Below, in pieces: positions 52,833 through 62,043 of a stretch of 64,000 bases of DNA. Where the stretch lies: NCBI GenBank assembly GCA_965223305.1, contig CBDCWT010000084.1, forward strand, positions 310,001 to 374,000. The letters are read 5' to 3'. Origin of the DNA: CBDCWT01 sp965223305 (GTDB taxonomy: Bacteria > Planctomycetota > Planctomycetia > Pirellulales > Pirellulaceae). Positions within the stretch are counted from its first letter, which is position 1; the number at the start of each line of letters is the position of its first letter. The notes under the pieces were generated by a model. It saw nothing but the letters and a program-made list of their open reading frames with translations, did no database searches and was not told the origin of the DNA. The translations under genes and the position numbers were made by a program.

Positions 52833-53322
52833 CCGGCGGATCGGCCCGAGCTGTCCTGGTGAAGAGCGTCGAGACTGGGGTTCGGCTTTCTGTTGCGCAC
52901 CGCGATCGGTCGGTTGCGCTCCTGTGATTTGGCGGACGGCTCACGGAGTGAGCCTGCTACTTTGAAGCTGCCTACGTGTTGGGAGGGCGAGGCTCCTGCC
53001 GAGCCGAGGTGTATCGGAGCGCTGGTCACAGTGGAAACCGTGGGCTAACGCCCAGCGGCTGATTTTGCCATGGCAGAATGCCCGTCACACTCACTGCAAC
53101 ATCCGTTTAAGGCGCTCGGGAGGGCGAGGCTCCTGCCGAGCCGAAGGGCCCACCAAGAACCGGCCGCAATCGCGGCTCGGCCGATGTCGGCGAGACAGCC
53201 GGTCGGGTTCATGCTCCTTTTTCAAAGAACAGTCGTTTACCGGTTGCATTGGCGGCGGTCCGGGTACGACAATAGTCCTGCGTTGTCATGCCCGTTCACC
53301 CTTCTGCGCCGGGGGAAATTCG
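52833..53322. repeat. Composite intergenic repeats, including a covariant hairpin
   Basis: GGCTCACGGAGTGAGCC at 52937-52953 is a hairpin variant with paired changes relative to the common form. Further are GGGAGGGCGAGGCTCCTGCC elements at 52980 and about 53117, GTGGGCTAACGCCCAGCGGC at 53040, and the TCACTGCAACATCCGTTTAA landmark at 53091. No gene is supported; the frame open through here belongs to the next gene only from 53323. Confidence 0.7.
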
Positions 53323-56300
53323 ATGCTGCGATGTTCAACTTGGTTGCTGTTGTTCTTTGTCTCACTGCCGCTCGCTGCCGCCGACTGGCCGACATACTTG
53401 AACGGCAACGGCCGAGTTGGCGCGACGCAGGAGCTTCTATCCAGCGACCTGCAGTTGAAGTGGATCTACCGCGCGCCGGAACACCTGCAGATGGCCCTGC
53501 CTGGTCCGCGGGAAGAGCGAATCGAAGGGCACGCGATGCGGCATCGGGTGGCCTTCGACCAGGCACTGCACGTGGCGGCCGTGGATGATCGCGTCTACTT
53601 CGGCTCATCGGTCGATCACCAGCTGTACTGCCTTGATGCTCGCTCTGGCAAACCACTTTGGTCCTTCTTCACCGATGGGGCGATCCGTTTGGCTCCGACC
53701 GTCTGGCAAGGCAAGGTCTATTTTGGTTCAGACGACGGGTTTGTTTACTGCTTGACGGCCGATAGTGGAGCGGTTGCCTGGAAGCATCGGGCCGGACCCC
53801 GCGAAGACCGTCTGCTGGCGCGGGGCCAACTGACTTCGCGTTGGCCGGTTCGCACGGGCGTCTTGATCGACGAGGGAGTTGCCTACTTCGGAGCTGGCGT
53901 CTTTCCGCACGAAACCGTTTACTTAGTTGCGCTCGACGCCGACACCGGCGAGGTCATCTGGAAGAACGATCATATCAGCCAAGAAGACGCGGGCCGCAAC
54001 CCGCTTTCGCCGCAAGGGTATCTGCTGGCCTCGGAGGACATGCTGTTCGTTCCGTCGGGACGTTCGCTTCCTGCGGCATTTGACAAGCGGACTGGCGAGG
54101 AGGTGCACCACAAGTCGTACAGCTGGCGCTCAACGGCCGGCGGCGTGGTTGGTGGATACAAGGCGGTCTTGGCCGATGGACAGATTTATGCCTCCGGACC
54201 ACACCACTTCCTGGCATTGGATCAAAAGACAGGTGCGGTCGGTTTTGCCTGGTTGACCGGCCGGCAGCTGACCATTTCCGGCGAGCAGGGGTTCGTGGCC
54301 ACCGGCGAGAGGATTGTCGCCATCGACCGACTCGCGCACGCCAAGGCGACGACGACGCGCCAAGAGGCCAACCTTGAGCTGCAGGCGTTGCGACGTAAAC
54401 GGCGTGAGATGGACGCAGAAGAATATCAACAAAAGTCGGGTGAGCTGAGTCGCCGCATCGACGAGCTTTCCGAAGTCGGCACTCTCTGGTCTGTCGACAC
54501 GACCGCCGATGCTTCATTGATTCTGGCGGGTAAGTTGGCGATCGCTGGCGGAGACGGTGAAGTGGCCGCCTACCGGATGGACAACGGGCAGCAAGTATGG
54601 TCCGCAGCAGTCGATGGAAAGGCCAGCGGTCTGGCCGCGGCCAATGGCCAGCTATTGGTGAGTACCGAGAGCGGGACAATTTACGCATTCGGTGCTTCTG
54701 ATCCGAGTACCGCTGAACCGATCGAGGTTGTGGACGAGTACCTGAAACCGGTCGCCGATCCCTTCGCTCACGATGAACTGTCCGAGATGTACGCCGCGGC
54801 AGCCCAGCAGATGGTCGATCGGTCTGGTGTTCGACGCGGCTTTTGTTTGGTGATCGGCGGAGAGCGGGGACGTTTGGCTTTTGAGTTGGCCCGTCAAACC
54901 GAGCTGGAGATCTATGCAGTCGAGGCAGATGCCGAAAAGGTGGCCGATGCACGTGCTGCCTTGAACCGGGCGGGTATTTACGGTTCACGCGTGACGATGA
55001 TTCACGCGGATCCTTCCGAAGTGCCGCTGGCGCACTACTTCGCCAACCTCGTGGTTTCAGATACGTTGCTGCTGACAGGCGAGGTGCCTGGCCGGCCGTC
55101 GGAGTGGGCGTTGCGCGTCAAGCCGTGCGGCGGGGTTGTCTGCTTGGGCGCCCCAGCTTCGGCACCGGCACGCCTTCAGGGGATGGCCGATGAACAGTTG
55201 AGAGAATGGGCTGCTCGACTGGCCGCAGCTCCCGCTGCTGAGCTACACGAGGGCTATGCGGTGGCGGTGCGAGGTAAGTTGCCGGGAGCCGGAGATTGGT
55301 CACACCAGTATGGCAACGTGGCCAATACTTCGATGAGCAACGACTATCTCGTGAAGGGTGGAATGAGCGTTCTGTGGTACGGGGACCCGGGACCGGCGCC
55401 GATGGTGAACCGGCACGAAGCCGCTGTGGCACCCTTATCGACCAACGGGCGGATGTTCATTCAAGGCATCGATCGGATCCTCTGCTACGACGCCTATAAC
55501 GGCCTCTTTCTCTGGGACTATTTGAACCCCGGAGCCAAGCGAACGGGCGTTTTCAACAACGAAGAGTGCAGCAACCTCGCCGCCAGCGACGACGCGCTGT
55601 TTGTCGCAGTTGACGATACGTGCACCCAGCTCGACGCCGCCACAGGCAACACTCAAGCTGTCTATCGTGTGCCGAAATCGACGGATGGGATCCCCCGCGT
55701 TTGGGGATATGTCGGTTACTACAACGGCATGTTGATCGGTACAAGCACGATTCGCAAGGACTTGGAGCAGTCGCTGCGCCGCAGAGGTCACACAGTGGCG
55801 AACACAACCGACGCATTGTTTGCCATCGACGTCAAGACGGGTGAGCAAAAGTGGCTCTATCGAGGTCGGAACATCCTGCATGTGACGATCGCGGTCGGCG
55901 ACGACCACGTCTATTTCATTGACAGCTCGATTTCACAGCAACAGCGTGACGCCTTGTTGCGGGAAGACAAGACGGAACTGAAGAAGCTAGGCCCCCAGGA
56001 AGCGCAGGAGAAGGAAGCGGAACTCAAGAAGCAAGACATTCGGCTGGCCGTGGCCCTTCGCGCGGATGACGGTCAGGCGGTGTGGTCGAAGCCTGTCGAC
56101 GTGACCGATTGCAGTTACGTCGGCATCGGTGGAGGACAACTAACGTTAATGTACCACGCCGGACACGTCGTGATTTGCGGCGCCAACGCGAACGGGCACT
56201 ATTGGCGACAGTTCCTCTCAGGTCAGTTCAGCAAGCGGCGGCTGGTTGTGCTCGAGGCTGCCAGTGGCAAGAAGCTATGGTCTAAGGATGCAAACTACCG

Positions 56301-57234
56301 ACACCGCCCGATCGTGTTGGAAAACGAGATTCTCGCCGAACCCTGGTCGTTCGATTTGGCAACGGGTGAGGAAAAAACGCGTGAACACCCGCTGACCGGT
56401 GCTGAGTCCAAATGGCAGTTCAGCCGTCCCGGTCACCATTGCGGTATGATCACCGCGACTCCCAATACGCTTTTCTTCAGGAGTGGCTATACCGGATACT
56501 ACGACCTCTACTCCGACAGTGGTGTGAGTCATTTTGCGGGCCAGCGAATGGGCTGCTGGGTCAACGCAATTCCCGGCAACGGGCTGCTGATGATTCCCGA
56601 AGCTAGTGCAGGTTGCGTTTGCCAGTTCTCGATCGCGGCAACGGTTGTGATGGAACCGCGACCGGAACGGGACAGCTGGAAAATCGTCAGCCTGGGGGGG
56701 ACCGCCACGCCTGTGGAACACATGGCCATCAACCTCGGGGCGCCCGGCGACCGGCGCGACGGCTTCGGGACACTGTGGCTCGCTTATCCGCGGCCCAGAA
56801 CGGTCGGACGGCTGGAGTATGACTTCGATATCGAGGCGCAGCTCTCGGACGGAGGTGACTACTACAGTTACAACTCCGAATCCGTTCAAGTGGGCGACGC
56901 GACCACACCCTGGCTGTTAACTTCCGGCGCACAGGGGATGGCCCGCTGCCGTTTGCCATTGTTGTCCGATGAGGATTCACCTCGCACCTATACGGTGAAG
57001 CTGTATTTTGCCGAGTTCGAGGATTGCCGTCCTGGCGACTCGGTACTGGACGTTCGCTTGCAGGGTAAGCAAGTTGCGCGCAATGTGGACGTCGTAGCGG
57101 ATGCCGGCGGCAGCGCTCGAGGGCTTGTCCGGCAGTTCAAGGGAGTCGAAGTCAGCAAGGACCTGGTCGTAGAGATCGACTCTCGTGGTGAAACGCTGGC
57201 CCGCTTAGCAGCGATCGAGGTTGTGCGGGAGTAG
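53323..57234 (+). CDS. Secreted PQQ-propeller protein with embedded methyltransferase-like domain and C-terminal malectin domain
   Basis: 1303 residues from the ATG at 53323, preceded by GGGGGAAA and followed by a signal peptide (MLRCSTWLLLFFVSLPLAAA). Domains in order: a PQQ-like beta-propeller (about 25-490; DQALHVAAVDDRVYFGSSVD, LYCLDARSGKPLW) with a helical insertion (346-382); a Rossmann/SAM-methyltransferase-like segment (about 505-640; GFCLVIGGERGRLAFELA, IYAVEADAEKVADARAAL, MIHADPSEVPL); a second propeller (about 655-1130) with another charged helix (872-906); and a malectin-like end (YTVKLYFAEFEDCRPGDSVLDVRLQG). Malectin binds carbohydrates. An exported methyltransferase domain is unusual because SAM is cytoplasmic; it may be a non-catalytic scaffold. 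Confidence 0.85.
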   Translation: MLRCSTWLLLFFVSLPLAAADWPTYLNGNGRVGATQELLSSDLQLKWIYRAPEHLQMALPGPREERIEGHAMRHRVAFDQALHVAAVDDRVYFGSSVDHQLYCLDARSGKPLWSFFTDGAIRLAPTVWQGKVYFGSDDGFVYCLTADSGAVAWKHRAGPREDRLLARGQLTSRWPVRTGVLIDEGVAYFGAGVFPHETVYLVALDADTGEVIWKNDHISQEDAGRNPLSPQGYLLASEDMLFVPSGRSLPAAFDKRTGEEVHHKSYSWRSTAGGVVGGYKAVLADGQIYASGPHHFLALDQKTGAVGFAWLTGRQLTISGEQGFVATGERIVAIDRLAHAKATTTRQEANLELQALRRKRREMDAEEYQQKSGELSRRIDELSEVGTLWSVDTTADASLILAGKLAIAGGDGEVAAYRMDNGQQVWSAAVDGKASGLAAANGQLLVSTESGTIYAFGASDPSTAEPIEVVDEYLKPVADPFAHDELSEMYAAAAQQMVDRSGVRRGFCLVIGGERGRLAFELARQTELEIYAVEADAEKVADARAALNRAGIYGSRVTMIHADPSEVPLAHYFANLVVSDTLLLTGEVPGRPSEWALRVKPCGGVVCLGAPASAPARLQGMADEQLREWAARLAAAPAAELHEGYAVAVRGKLPGAGDWSHQYGNVANTSMSNDYLVKGGMSVLWYGDPGPAPMVNRHEAAVAPLSTNGRMFIQGIDRILCYDAYNGLFLWDYLNPGAKRTGVFNNEECSNLAASDDALFVAVDDTCTQLDAATGNTQAVYRVPKSTDGIPRVWGYVGYYNGMLIGTSTIRKDLEQSLRRRGHTVANTTDALFAIDVKTGEQKWLYRGRNILHVTIAVGDDHVYFIDSSISQQQRDALLREDKTELKKLGPQEAQEKEAELKKQDIRLAVALRADDGQAVWSKPVDVTDCSYVGIGGGQLTLMYHAGHVVICGANANGHYWRQFLSGQFSKRRLVVLEAASGKKLWSKDANYRHRPIVLENEILAEPWSFDLATGEEKTREHPLTGAESKWQFSRPGHHCGMITATPNTLFFRSGYTGYYDLYSDSGVSHFAGQRMGCWVNAIPGNGLLMIPEASAGCVCQFSIAATVVMEPRPERDSWKIVSLGGTATPVEHMAINLGAPGDRRDGFGTLWLAYPRPRTVGRLEYDFDIEAQLSDGGDYYSYNSESVQVGDATTPWLLTSGAQGMARCRLPLLSDEDSPRTYTVKLYFAEFEDCRPGDSVLDVRLQGKQVARNVDVVADAGGSARGLVRQFKGVEVSKDLVVEIDSRGETLARLAAIEVVRE

Positions 57235-57373
57235 TGGCTGACGCGGTGAAGCACGGAGTACGATTTTCGGTCGGCCCGGCCGGAAGATGCTTCTCTTGCG
57301 GCGTGGGCCATGACCTCCTTGAACTTCGCTGAAATGCAGGAACTGGTGTGCCCTCTCGCGGTGAAGTTAGGCG

Positions 57374-58520
57374 ATGCAAAACAACAAGTTGCCGACTTCT
57401 GTTCGCTTTCCCCTGGCTCGTCCGGCGAGAATAGTCGGTGAAGAGGGCAGGGCGAGAGGGACGAATACTGGCGACCTGTTGTTGGGTGACTCCTTGGCGC
57501 CGTTACAGCTGCGGGGCGTCAGGATCGACTTCCCAGTTGTTCAAGCGGCGTTATCGGGCTACAGCGATTGGCCGATGCGGCTGCTCGCGCGGAGGCATGG
57601 CGCGGGTTACGCGGTCTGCGAAGTGATGCTTGACCAGTTCTTGGTGGCGGTGCGGCGGCGAGCCAAGACGAAGCACTTCCTGTATCTGGATGATGAAGAA
57701 CGTCCGGTCGGGGGGCAGCTGATGGGCGCCGAGCCGGAGCAATTTGCCGCGGGTGCCAAGAAACTCGTCGAAGCCGGCTTCGATTGCATCGATATCAATT
57801 TTGGTTGCCCAGTCAAGAAAGTTCTGGGGCGCTGTCGCGGCGGCTTTCATCTTGGGCAGCCGGATGTGGCCTTGCAGATTATCGAGAGGACTCGGGCCGT
57901 CGTACCAGACGAGACGCCCGTGACGGTCAAGATGCGGCGTGGGATCGACGACTCGCAATCCAGCCGCGACTGTTTCTTCCGCATCGCAGCTGGCGCTTAT
58001 CGGCTTGGAGTGGACGCGATCACGGTGCACGGGCGAACGGTCGAGCAACGGTATGTCGGCCCCAGCAACTGGGATTTCTTGGCGGAGGTGAAGCAGTTCG
58101 CAGGAGACCGGATTGTGTTGGGCAGTGGAGATTTATTCACTGCCGCATCGTGTTTGGAAATGATGGCTCGCACGGGCGTCGATGGCGTCACTGTGGCGCG
58201 GGGGAGCGATTGGGAATCCCTGGATTTTCGCGCAGGCCAGGGCACTTGCAGCCGGCCAGCCGCTTCCCTTGCCGCCGAGTTTGCACGAACAACGCGAAGT
58301 GATGTGCGAGCACTATACACTTGCCGAGCAGCTGTATGACCCGAAGCGTTGCGGGCAGCTGATGCGCAAGTTTGGCATCAAATACTCGCGGCTCCATCCT
58401 CAGCACTCTGAAGTGCGCAGCGAGTTTGCCCAGATCCACTGCCGGCAAGACTGGCAGGCGGTGCTTGACAAGTGGTACCGGGAAGACCTACCTGGCCAAT
58501 ACCCTACCGTGGATGAATAA
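57374..58520 (+). pseudogene. tRNA-dihydrouridine synthase (Dus family), one apparent frameshift
   Basis: From the ATG at 57374. The flavin-dependent TIM barrel is clear: VVQAALSGYSDWPMRLLARR, FDCIDINFGCPVKKVLGRCRGGFHLGQPDV, TVKMRRGIDD, GVDAITVHGRTVEQRYVGPSNWDFL, and GVDGVTVARG. At 58200-58205 (GGGGGA) the frame shifts by one base: the expected AIGNPWIFAQARALAAG continues in the +1 frame, and a C-terminal domain (MCEHYTLAEQLYDPKRCGQLMRKFGIKYSRLH) ends at 58520. Removing one base gives about 380 residues. The 40-residue N-terminal tail is longer than usual, so the start may lie later. The enzyme reduces uridine in tRNA. Confidence 0.85.
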
Positions 58521-58532
58521 CAGGAATCTCCG

Positions 58533-60380
58533 ATGAAGCGTTTGTATGTTGCTACCATCGTCATCGCGGTCTCGTTCACTGTTCCCTGCACCGCTGACGA
58601 CTTCGACGGACGTACGGCACGGCACCGAAACCAGGAAATTGCCGCTCGCGCGAATCCAGAAGAACGCGCAGCCGTGTTAGCCGTCACCGAATGGGGTGCT
58701 AACGTCATTGTGTCGGAGGACGGATTCGTCGAAGCCGTCCAGCTGGAAGGGTGTATTTTTCCCGATGACGTACTTGGTGTTTTGCGCGAACTTCCACGGC
58801 TGAAGCAGCTGAAAATAGGGCACTCAAAGGTCACGGATGATGGGTTAAGGCACTTAAGGAACTTGCCAAGTCTGGAAAGTGTCACATTGACTCAAACGAA
58901 CATTTCAGACAAAGGACTCGTGCACTTCGAATTCGTGCCGAATCTGAAATCGCTGTCACTACATATGTCGCTGGTGACGAGTGCTGGAATGAAATCGCTA
59001 GCAGGACTAAAACAGCTCGAGCAGCTCGATGTCGAGAACACGCAGGTCGGCGACGAGGGTTTGGCTCACCTCGTCGGGCTGAGCCGACTTAAGAAGTTGT
59101 TGGTGTCACGGACAAGAGTCACGGACGCCGGGCTGCGGCATCTAGCGCAATTGACCGCACTGACCGAGTTAGGGCTTTATCACAACGACATTTCTGATGC
59201 TGGGCTCGTTCATCTACAGGGCCTGACGAACTTGCGGGAGCTTGACATTGAAGGTACGGCCGTGACCGACGCCGGCCTGCCGTCGCTTAGTGGCATGTCG
59301 CGTTTGGAGACGCTGAATCTGCGCTACACCAATGTATCGACCCAGGGGCTGAAGCAGCTGCGTGGACTCAAGAGCCTGCGACGTCTTTGGACAAACGCGT
59401 CGGATTTCGCCACACGGCCGGTGCAAAAGCAATGGCAAGCGTGGTTGGCGAGCGCTTACGGTGACGATATTTATATCTACGAGCTGGGGAGTTTCCGGTT
59501 GCTCAAGCGGCTCGTTGTGGGGCCGAATCCCCACGGCTTGTCGGTGACTGCCGACGGTCGCACGGTGCACGTAGCAGTGGAGCGTTTTGATGACCCTCGC
59601 GGCGAGTTGGTTTGGGTCGACACAACAACCTTCGAGATTCAGGATCGGATCGAAGTTGGCCCTCAGCCACAAGAGCATGAATGCACGCCAGACGGTAAGT
59701 GGATCTACGTCCCTTGTGGAGACGGCCAATACTGGGTCGTGGATGGTATAGCTCGGAGAGTCGTGAAGAAGATTGTGACAGGTGGCCGCCCCCACAACAC
59801 GGTGGTTTCGCCGGACGGTCAACGCATGTATCTCTCGCCGATGGGGTATCCGCATGCCGTGACGATCGTAGATGTCAACGATGGCCACAAGGTCATCGGC
59901 GAGCTTCCGTTCGGCGACGTCACTCGACCGCCAGCGATCACCGACGACGAAGGCAGGTTCTTCGAGAACATCGACAACATGCTGGGCTTTCAGGTGGCGG
60001 ATATTGCTGCGCGCAAGGTGGTCAAGAGCGTTCGCCACTCCATTCCGAGAGCAAGGCAGGGTGAATGGAGTCGCAGCCACGGGCTGGGAGTTCGGCCCGA
60101 TCAGCAAGAGATTTGGTCGTGCAATGTCGAGCACCACATGGTGCATGTGCACGAGCTAGCGAGTGGTGACTATGAAGAGATTGCGGCGATCAATTTTCCG
60201 GGACGAGTCTACTGGCTTTCGTTCTCGCCCGACAGCAAGTACTGCTTTGTCAGCATTCGCAGCAAACGGCAGGTTGCCGTGGTGGACTGCGATTCGAAGA
60301 GGATCATCACGATGTTGGATGCCGGCCGCGCGGTGAAGCGAACCGAAGTGGTCGGGGTGCCGCTAGGCGATCTCCGCTGA
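58533..60380 (+). CDS. Secreted LRR plus YVTN-like beta-propeller protein
   Basis: 615 residues with signal peptide MKRLYVATIVIAVSFTVPCTA. Residues about 70-300 form eight or nine leucine-rich repeats (VTDDGLRHLRNLPSLESVTL, ISDKGLVHFEFVPNLKSLSL, VTDAGLRHLAQLTALTELGL). From about 315 to 600 there is a seven-bladed YVTN-type propeller (RLVVGPNPHGLSVTADGRTVHVAVE, KKIVTGGRPHNTVVSPDGQRMYLSP, YWLSFSPDSKYCFVSIRSKRQVAVVD). It probably serves in binding outside the cytoplasm. The gene starts 12 bp after the dihydrouridine synthase stop. Confidence 0.85.
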   Translation: MKRLYVATIVIAVSFTVPCTADDFDGRTARHRNQEIAARANPEERAAVLAVTEWGANVIVSEDGFVEAVQLEGCIFPDDVLGVLRELPRLKQLKIGHSKVTDDGLRHLRNLPSLESVTLTQTNISDKGLVHFEFVPNLKSLSLHMSLVTSAGMKSLAGLKQLEQLDVENTQVGDEGLAHLVGLSRLKKLLVSRTRVTDAGLRHLAQLTALTELGLYHNDISDAGLVHLQGLTNLRELDIEGTAVTDAGLPSLSGMSRLETLNLRYTNVSTQGLKQLRGLKSLRRLWTNASDFATRPVQKQWQAWLASAYGDDIYIYELGSFRLLKRLVVGPNPHGLSVTADGRTVHVAVERFDDPRGELVWVDTTTFEIQDRIEVGPQPQEHECTPDGKWIYVPCGDGQYWVVDGIARRVVKKIVTGGRPHNTVVSPDGQRMYLSPMGYPHAVTIVDVNDGHKVIGELPFGDVTRPPAITDDEGRFFENIDNMLGFQVADIAARKVVKSVRHSIPRARQGEWSRSHGLGVRPDQQEIWSCNVEHHMVHVHELASGDYEEIAAINFPGRVYWLSFSPDSKYCFVSIRSKRQVAVVDCDSKRIITMLDAGRAVKRTEVVGVPLGDLR

Positions 60381-60448
60381 GCCTAAGGAGGCACGAGGGC
60401 AGGGTGAGGGGCATCGCCGTCAAAGACCGTTGCCCCACGTTCAACCGC

Positions 60449-60665
60449 GATCCAATCGTAGCCGAATTCGCCAGAATTTGGTGGACCCGCGATCCGATGG
60501 TAGCCGAACTCGCCAGAGTTTGGTGGACTGCCGCGATCTGATGGTAGCCCGAACTCGCCAGAGTTTGGTGGACTGCCGCGATCTGATGGTAGCCCGAACT
60601 CGCTAGAGTTTGGTGGACTGCCGCGATCTGATGGTAGCCGAACTCGCCAGAGTTTGGTGGACTGC
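60449..60665. repeat. Tandem array of five 42-45 bp units
   Basis: Units start at 60449, 60491, 60535, 60580 and 60625 with core GATC(C/T)GATGGTAGCCGAAC and CGCCAGAGTTTGGTGGA. Each core includes AACTC-GCCA-GAGTT, a 5-bp stem with 4-base loop. Single copies of the core occur at 36333, 41413 and (reverse) about 50513. There are no spacers between units, so it is not a CRISPR. A diverged sixth half unit follows (AATTCTGCCGAATTCGGCTAC). Confidence 0.9.
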
Positions 60666-60701
60666 AATTCGTCCAAATTCTGCCGAATTCGGCTACAAGA
60701 A

Positions 60702-61994
60702 TCATCTCCGCGGTACGGCGGACACGAGCGCATTGGCCGCGAACTGAGATCCGATGGCACCAAAGAGGAACAGCGGCAACAACGTCGTGCCAAACCCGAA
60801 CAGCAACTCCGCTGTCTTTTGTTCTGCAAAAGTTGCTAACACGATCAGCAGCGCACTGGCGAAACCCACACCGGCCAACGCCAAGGTAATCAACAGCATC
60901 GTCGTACGCGGCCATCCGCGCGCACAGTTGTGGATGGCAGAGAGCGGCGGTATCAACAAACCGCACACCAACGCAAAAATGGCACCGCCGCCCAGCTGAA
61001 AGCCAAACTCGGCAATCAACGAGGCAATTACCCCCAACACACACGCTCCCACCCAGTTCGAGGTCACAATTTGTTCGCGAGAGAGCGCCAAGCGGCCGAA
61101 GCGATTCAGTCTCAAGAGCAAATTAAACAGTGGGCTGGCGACCCAAGTCATGATGGCAAACACGACATAGACGACCAGCAGCGGCATGATCCACGGAGCC
61201 AGCTCCGGATTGCGCCTGGCTAGCGACCTTAGGAACTGGAAACCGAAGTAACCACCCAGCAGCACCCCCCACCTGGCCCGGCCGCCCAACTTCATCATCC
61301 ACAGGAAGTACCCCAGCATGATCCGGTAGATAAAGTAGCGGGCCTTGAGTGCTTCGACGATGCCCTGCCGCGCCCAATCCAAACTAGGGTCGATCCGCAA
61401 CGCTTCGCGAAAGTGCTCCATTGCTTTTTCGTGCTGGCCCAGCTCGATCAGCGTCCAGCCCTGATTGGCGTGGGTCAGCGCGTCCTCGGGTTGCCGGGCA
61501 AGGGCCGCCTGCATGGCATCCCCCGCTTCCGTCTTACGGCCCAACTTGACCAACGCCATCGCTCGGAGGTTCGTGCACGGATCGTTCTCCGGGTCCAACT
61601 GCAGACCCTGCTCGGCGGCCTCCAACGCTGCTGGCCAGCGCCGCTGTGCGAAGTGGATCTGAGCCAACTGTGCGAAGTTGCTCGCATCGTCGGGGTCGAG
61701 TCGAATCGCTTCTAAAATCGCCTCGTTGGCTTCCTGATAACGATTCCGATCAGACATCACACGCGACAGCACATAATGCGGGAACGGTTCGTCAGGTGCC
61801 AGGTGGACTGCCTGATGCACCTCTTCAGTTGCTTCCTCAAAGGCCTCGCGCTCCGACAGGCAGAGCGCCAGGAGTGCATGGGCCTGGGCGCCGTCAGGCT
61901 GCTGAGCTAGTGACTGTCGCAGTTCCTGCTCCGCCAGCTCGAAGCGAGATTGACTCAGCAAGATCCAAGCGCGTTCAAGATGTGGGTTGGCCAT
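60702..61994 (-). CDS. TPR protein with C-terminal membrane domain
   Basis: 430 residues. The N-terminal 225 residues contain about six TPR repeats (FELAEQELRQSLAQQPDGAQAHALLALCLSER, YQEANEAILEAIRLDPDDASNFAQLAQIHFAQRR, HEKAMEHFREALRIDPSLDWARQG). The C-terminal half has about five membrane helices (WIMPLLVVYVVFAIMTWVA, WVGACVLGVIASLIAEFGFQL, MLLITLALAGVGFASALLIVLATFA). There is no signal peptide, so the TPRs face the cytoplasm. The AAA+ ATPase gene lies 49 bp upstream on the same strand and also carries TPRs; the two may form a membrane-bound complex (inference). Confidence 0.83.
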   Translation of the reverse strand: MANPHLERAWILLSQSRFELAEQELRQSLAQQPDGAQAHALLALCLSEREAFEEATEEVHQAVHLAPDEPFPHYVLSRVMSDRNRYQEANEAILEAIRLDPDDASNFAQLAQIHFAQRRWPAALEAAEQGLQLDPENDPCTNLRAMALVKLGRKTEAGDAMQAALARQPEDALTHANQGWTLIELGQHEKAMEHFREALRIDPSLDWARQGIVEALKARYFIYRIMLGYFLWMMKLGGRARWGVLLGGYFGFQFLRSLARRNPELAPWIMPLLVVYVVFAIMTWVASPLFNLLLRLNRFGRLALSREQIVTSNWVGACVLGVIASLIAEFGFQLGGGAIFALVCGLLIPPLSAIHNCARGWPRTTMLLITLALAGVGFASALLIVLATFAEQKTAELLFGFGTTLLPLFLFGAIGSQFAANALVSAVPRR

Positions 61995-62043
61995 CGGGGA
62001 GGTTGAGTCTATGGGCGCTTGGCAGACGGCGAGGTGACAGGGG

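Noticed and set aside
60449..60665. Possible CRISPR array
   Set aside because: Units are directly adjacent with no unique spacers, and no cas genes are in the window.
60307..61044. Minus-strand frames with repeated PPNSGEFG
   Set aside because: They are shadows of the 44-bp tandem array and of the TPR membrane protein gene in another frame.
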